A DNA stretch of 6,464 bases from Thermoflexus hugenholtzii JAD2 (GTDB lineage Bacteria > Chloroflexota > Dehalococcoidia > UBA2979): positions 1-6,464 of the forward strand of contig CAMDBZ010000100.1 of assembly GCA_945889565.1 (NCBI GenBank), read 5' to 3'. The notes beneath the pieces are model-generated. The model saw nothing but the letters and a program-made list of their open reading frames with translations, searched no databases and was not told where the DNA came from. Within the stretch, counting starts at the first letter, position 1; every line of letters starts with the position of its first letter. The position numbers and the translations under genes are program-made. Below, one piece after another: positions 5,100-6,464 of this stretch.

Positions 5100-6464
5100 T
5101 CAGTTGCCCCCATCCCGCGGCACTGCGACCACGCGCGCGCCGTGCGCCTCGAACACCGTCGGCCAGCCCGCGAACCGCGCGCCCACGTCCGCCCCGAACT
5201 GCAACACTTCCTGCCGGCCCACGTACACGTGCGTCACCCCGTACCGGCGCGCGATCGCGCCGGCCTCGTCGCCCGCGCCCGCCACGTAAATCTGTTTCAC
5301 CGCCAGCTCGCGCTCCGCCAGCTCCGCTATCGTCCCACGCCACTGCTCCTCGTGCCCGCGCCAGCCGAGCAGCGTCGGCACGCCGCTCGCCGCCGACAGC
5401 AGGTTGCCGTCGCCGTAGTCCGCGCTCACCGCCTCGAGCAGCACGTCGCGCGACGCGAGCGTCTCAGCCGCCCAGCGCGCCGTCGCCGCAAGCCCGGGAT
5501 CGCTCCGCTCGAGGTACGCCAGCGCGTCGATGCCCGCCTGCTGTCCCTCGCGCCCCCGCGCGACCGCCATCGCCGGCGCGTACAGCAGCGCGATGCCGTA
5601 CACCACGCCCGCCAGCGCGATCGCCGCCGCAGGCGCGACGCTCACCCGCCCACTCCAGCGATCCCACGCGAGCGCCACCGCGACGCCGCCCGCAATCGCC
5701 AGCAGCTGCCACGTCCCGAACCAGAACTTGAACACCGTGTTCAGCCGGTTCTCGAACAGGTCGCCGACGAACACGAGCTCCGTCACGAGCACCACCGCGC
5801 ACGCCGCGGCCGCGAGCCCCCACGCGCTGCCCGCGGCGCGATCGCCCGCGCGCATCGCGCGCGCCGTCGCGGCGCACAGCCCCGCGAACGCCGCCACCAG
5901 CGCGGCGAGCGTGTACCAGCCGGCCGCGCGATCCGCGAGCGCGCCCGCCTCACCGCTCACCAGCACCGCCAGCGCCCACAGCAGCACGACGCCCGCCCCG
6001 GCGCCCACCGCGATCGCGAACGTGCGCGCCCTCGCCGCCGGCCGTAAGAGCACCGCCGCCGCCGCGAGCGGCGCCGCCGCCGGCAGCCACACCACCGCGA
6101 AGCGCCACGGATCGCTGGCCGCCCCCGTCACGAGCTCGACACCGCGCCACGGCGTCTCCAGCGTGTCGAGGAACGGCCACGCGATCGCGAGCGCGATGCC
6201 CGCCGGCAGCGCCATGTAGCGCGCCGCAAGCAGCGGCGCCACGTGCCACGGCCAGCCCACCGCCACAACCGCCGCGATCGCCGCCGCGCCCCACAGCGCG
6301 CCGTAGACCACGGTGTCCCACGGGTTCGTCATCGCGAGCCCCGCGAACAGCAGCGCCGCCACCGCGAGCGCGCTCGGCTGGCGCACCCACGAACGCCACG
6401 CGAGCGACGCGCGCCCGCCGAACGCCCCCGCCGCCAGCGCCACCGCGAGCGCGCCCAGCGGCAG
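5100..6464 (-). CDS. DUF2298 (Chlor_Arch_YYY, TIGR03662) polytopic membrane protein, C-terminal part
   Basis: The last 454 residues of a larger protein; the frame is open to the right edge, so the start is outside. Numbered from the edge, visible DUF2298 marks are TNPWDTVVY (46-54, the family N.WD motif), GDLFENRLNTVFKFWF (234-249) and, in the soluble C-terminal domain, YGDGNLLSAASGVPTLLG (350-367) with WRGHEEQWRG (368-377). About eight to ten hydrophobic helices precede the C-terminal domain (about 310-454), which contains IYVAGAG and YGVTHVYVGRQE and resembles the soluble ends of GT-C-type proteins. Full-length relatives usually run 700 to over 1000 residues, so several hundred are missing. 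The biochemical function is not established; it is normally found next to TIGR03663 and is presumed to act on membrane glycans. Its TGA (5102-5100) nearly touches the next GTG, which supports a functional pair. Confidence 0.93.
   Translation of the reverse strand: MPLGALAVALAAGAFGGRASLAWRSWVRQPSALAVAALLFAGLAMTNPWDTVVYGALWGAAAIAAVVAVGWPWHVAPLLAARYMALPAGIALAIAWPFLDTLETPWRGVELVTGAASDPWRFAVVWLPAAAPLAAAAVLLRPAARARTFAIAVGAGAGVVLLWALAVLVSGEAGALADRAAGWYTLAALVAAFAGLCAATARAMRAGDRAAGSAWGLAAAACAVVLVTELVFVGDLFENRLNTVFKFWFGTWQLLAIAGGVAVALAWDRWSGRVSVAPAAAIALAGVVYGIALLYAPAMAVARGREGQQAGIDALAYLERSDPGLAATARWAAETLASRDVLLEAVSADYGDGNLLSAASGVPTLLGWRGHEEQWRGTIAELAERELAVKQIYVAGAGDEAGAIARRYGVTHVYVGRQEVLQFGADVGARFAGWPTVFEAHGARVVAVPRDGGN
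5107..5111 (-). promoter_or_regulatory. Weak ribosome binding site for the Agl23-like gene inside the DUF2298 3' end
   Basis: The minus strand has GGGGG at 5111-5107, 9 nt before the GTG at 5097. It is a poor Shine-Dalgarno match, so initiation probably depends on ribosomes finishing DUF2298, whose stop is 2 nt before the start. It favours the 5097 start over 5343 but cannot exclude GTG at 5088. Confidence 0.4.

Noticed and set aside
3248..5113. Second minus-strand frame (621 residues) over the Agl23-like gene
   Set aside because: Ala/Gly/Arg-rich shift-frame shadow of the real gene, with no membrane pattern or motif of its own.
3364..5289. Long plus-strand open frame (641 residues) opposite the Agl23-like gene
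   Set aside because: Same cause: Arg/His/Gln-rich low-complexity translation and no domain, while the opposite strand carries many TIGR03663 motifs. It spans a real gene junction.
6040..6090. GCC/CCG-rich stretch resembling a repeat or strong hairpin
   Set aside because: It encodes an Ala/Pro/Leu-rich membrane segment of the DUF2298 protein; no regular period and no sign of function beyond coding.
1..6464. CRISPR array, tRNA, insertion sequence, phage or defence genes
   Set aside because: I saw no regularly spaced repeats, tRNA-like fold, transposase motif or terminal inverted repeats. Coding genes fill nearly the whole window with uniform composition.

Overview
The window is very GC-rich, densely coding bacterial DNA. 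All six genes I can support lie on the minus strand, so they are transcribed from right to left. Each uses G/C-rich third codon positions, which is why long, stop-free shadow frames lie opposite them. A DUF2298 (Chlor_Arch_YYY) protein directly followed by a TIGR03663/Agl23-type protein is a pairing I associate with Chloroflexota and some archaea. The high GC, GTG starts and GGAGG-type ribosome binding sites suggest a high-GC Chloroflexota bacterium. That assignment is an inference from gene families; no rRNA or other marker is present.

Layout in transcription order: (1) 6464-5100, the C-terminal 454 residues of a large multi-pass DUF2298 membrane protein whose start lies beyond the right edge. 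(2) 5097-3157, an Agl23/TIGR03663-like GT-C-fold membrane protein with a GTG start 2 nt after the previous stop. (3) A 56-nt spacer holding two GC-rich inverted repeats. (4) 3100-2108, a flippase-like protein of the LPG-synthase-TM/UPF0104/AglD type. (5) 2111-768, a COG1232-type FAD-dependent oxidoreductase whose ATG overlaps the previous stop as ATGA. (6) 758-255, a small unrecognised secreted or membrane-anchored protein, 9 nt further on. (7) A 53-nt gap with a plausible promoter. (8) 201-1, the N-terminal 67 residues of a NuoE/FdsG-type thioredoxin-like [2Fe-2S] subunit that runs off the left edge.

Genes 1-6 look like one translationally coupled operon. Two multi-pass proteins of the lipid-linked-sugar type, a flippase-like protein and an FAD enzyme of a kind often found in glycan clusters suggest assembly or translocation of an envelope or protein-linked glycan on a polyprenyl carrier. 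The last gene would add a small extracytoplasmic protein with four cysteines. No substrate can be read from the sequence. The NuoE-like gene probably starts a separate redox operon.

I see no rRNA, tRNA, CRISPR array, insertion sequence or phage gene. The most interesting content is the uncharacterised five-gene membrane-glycan cassette with its FAD enzyme and small secreted protein. The main annotation trap is over-extended starts and antisense shadow frames.
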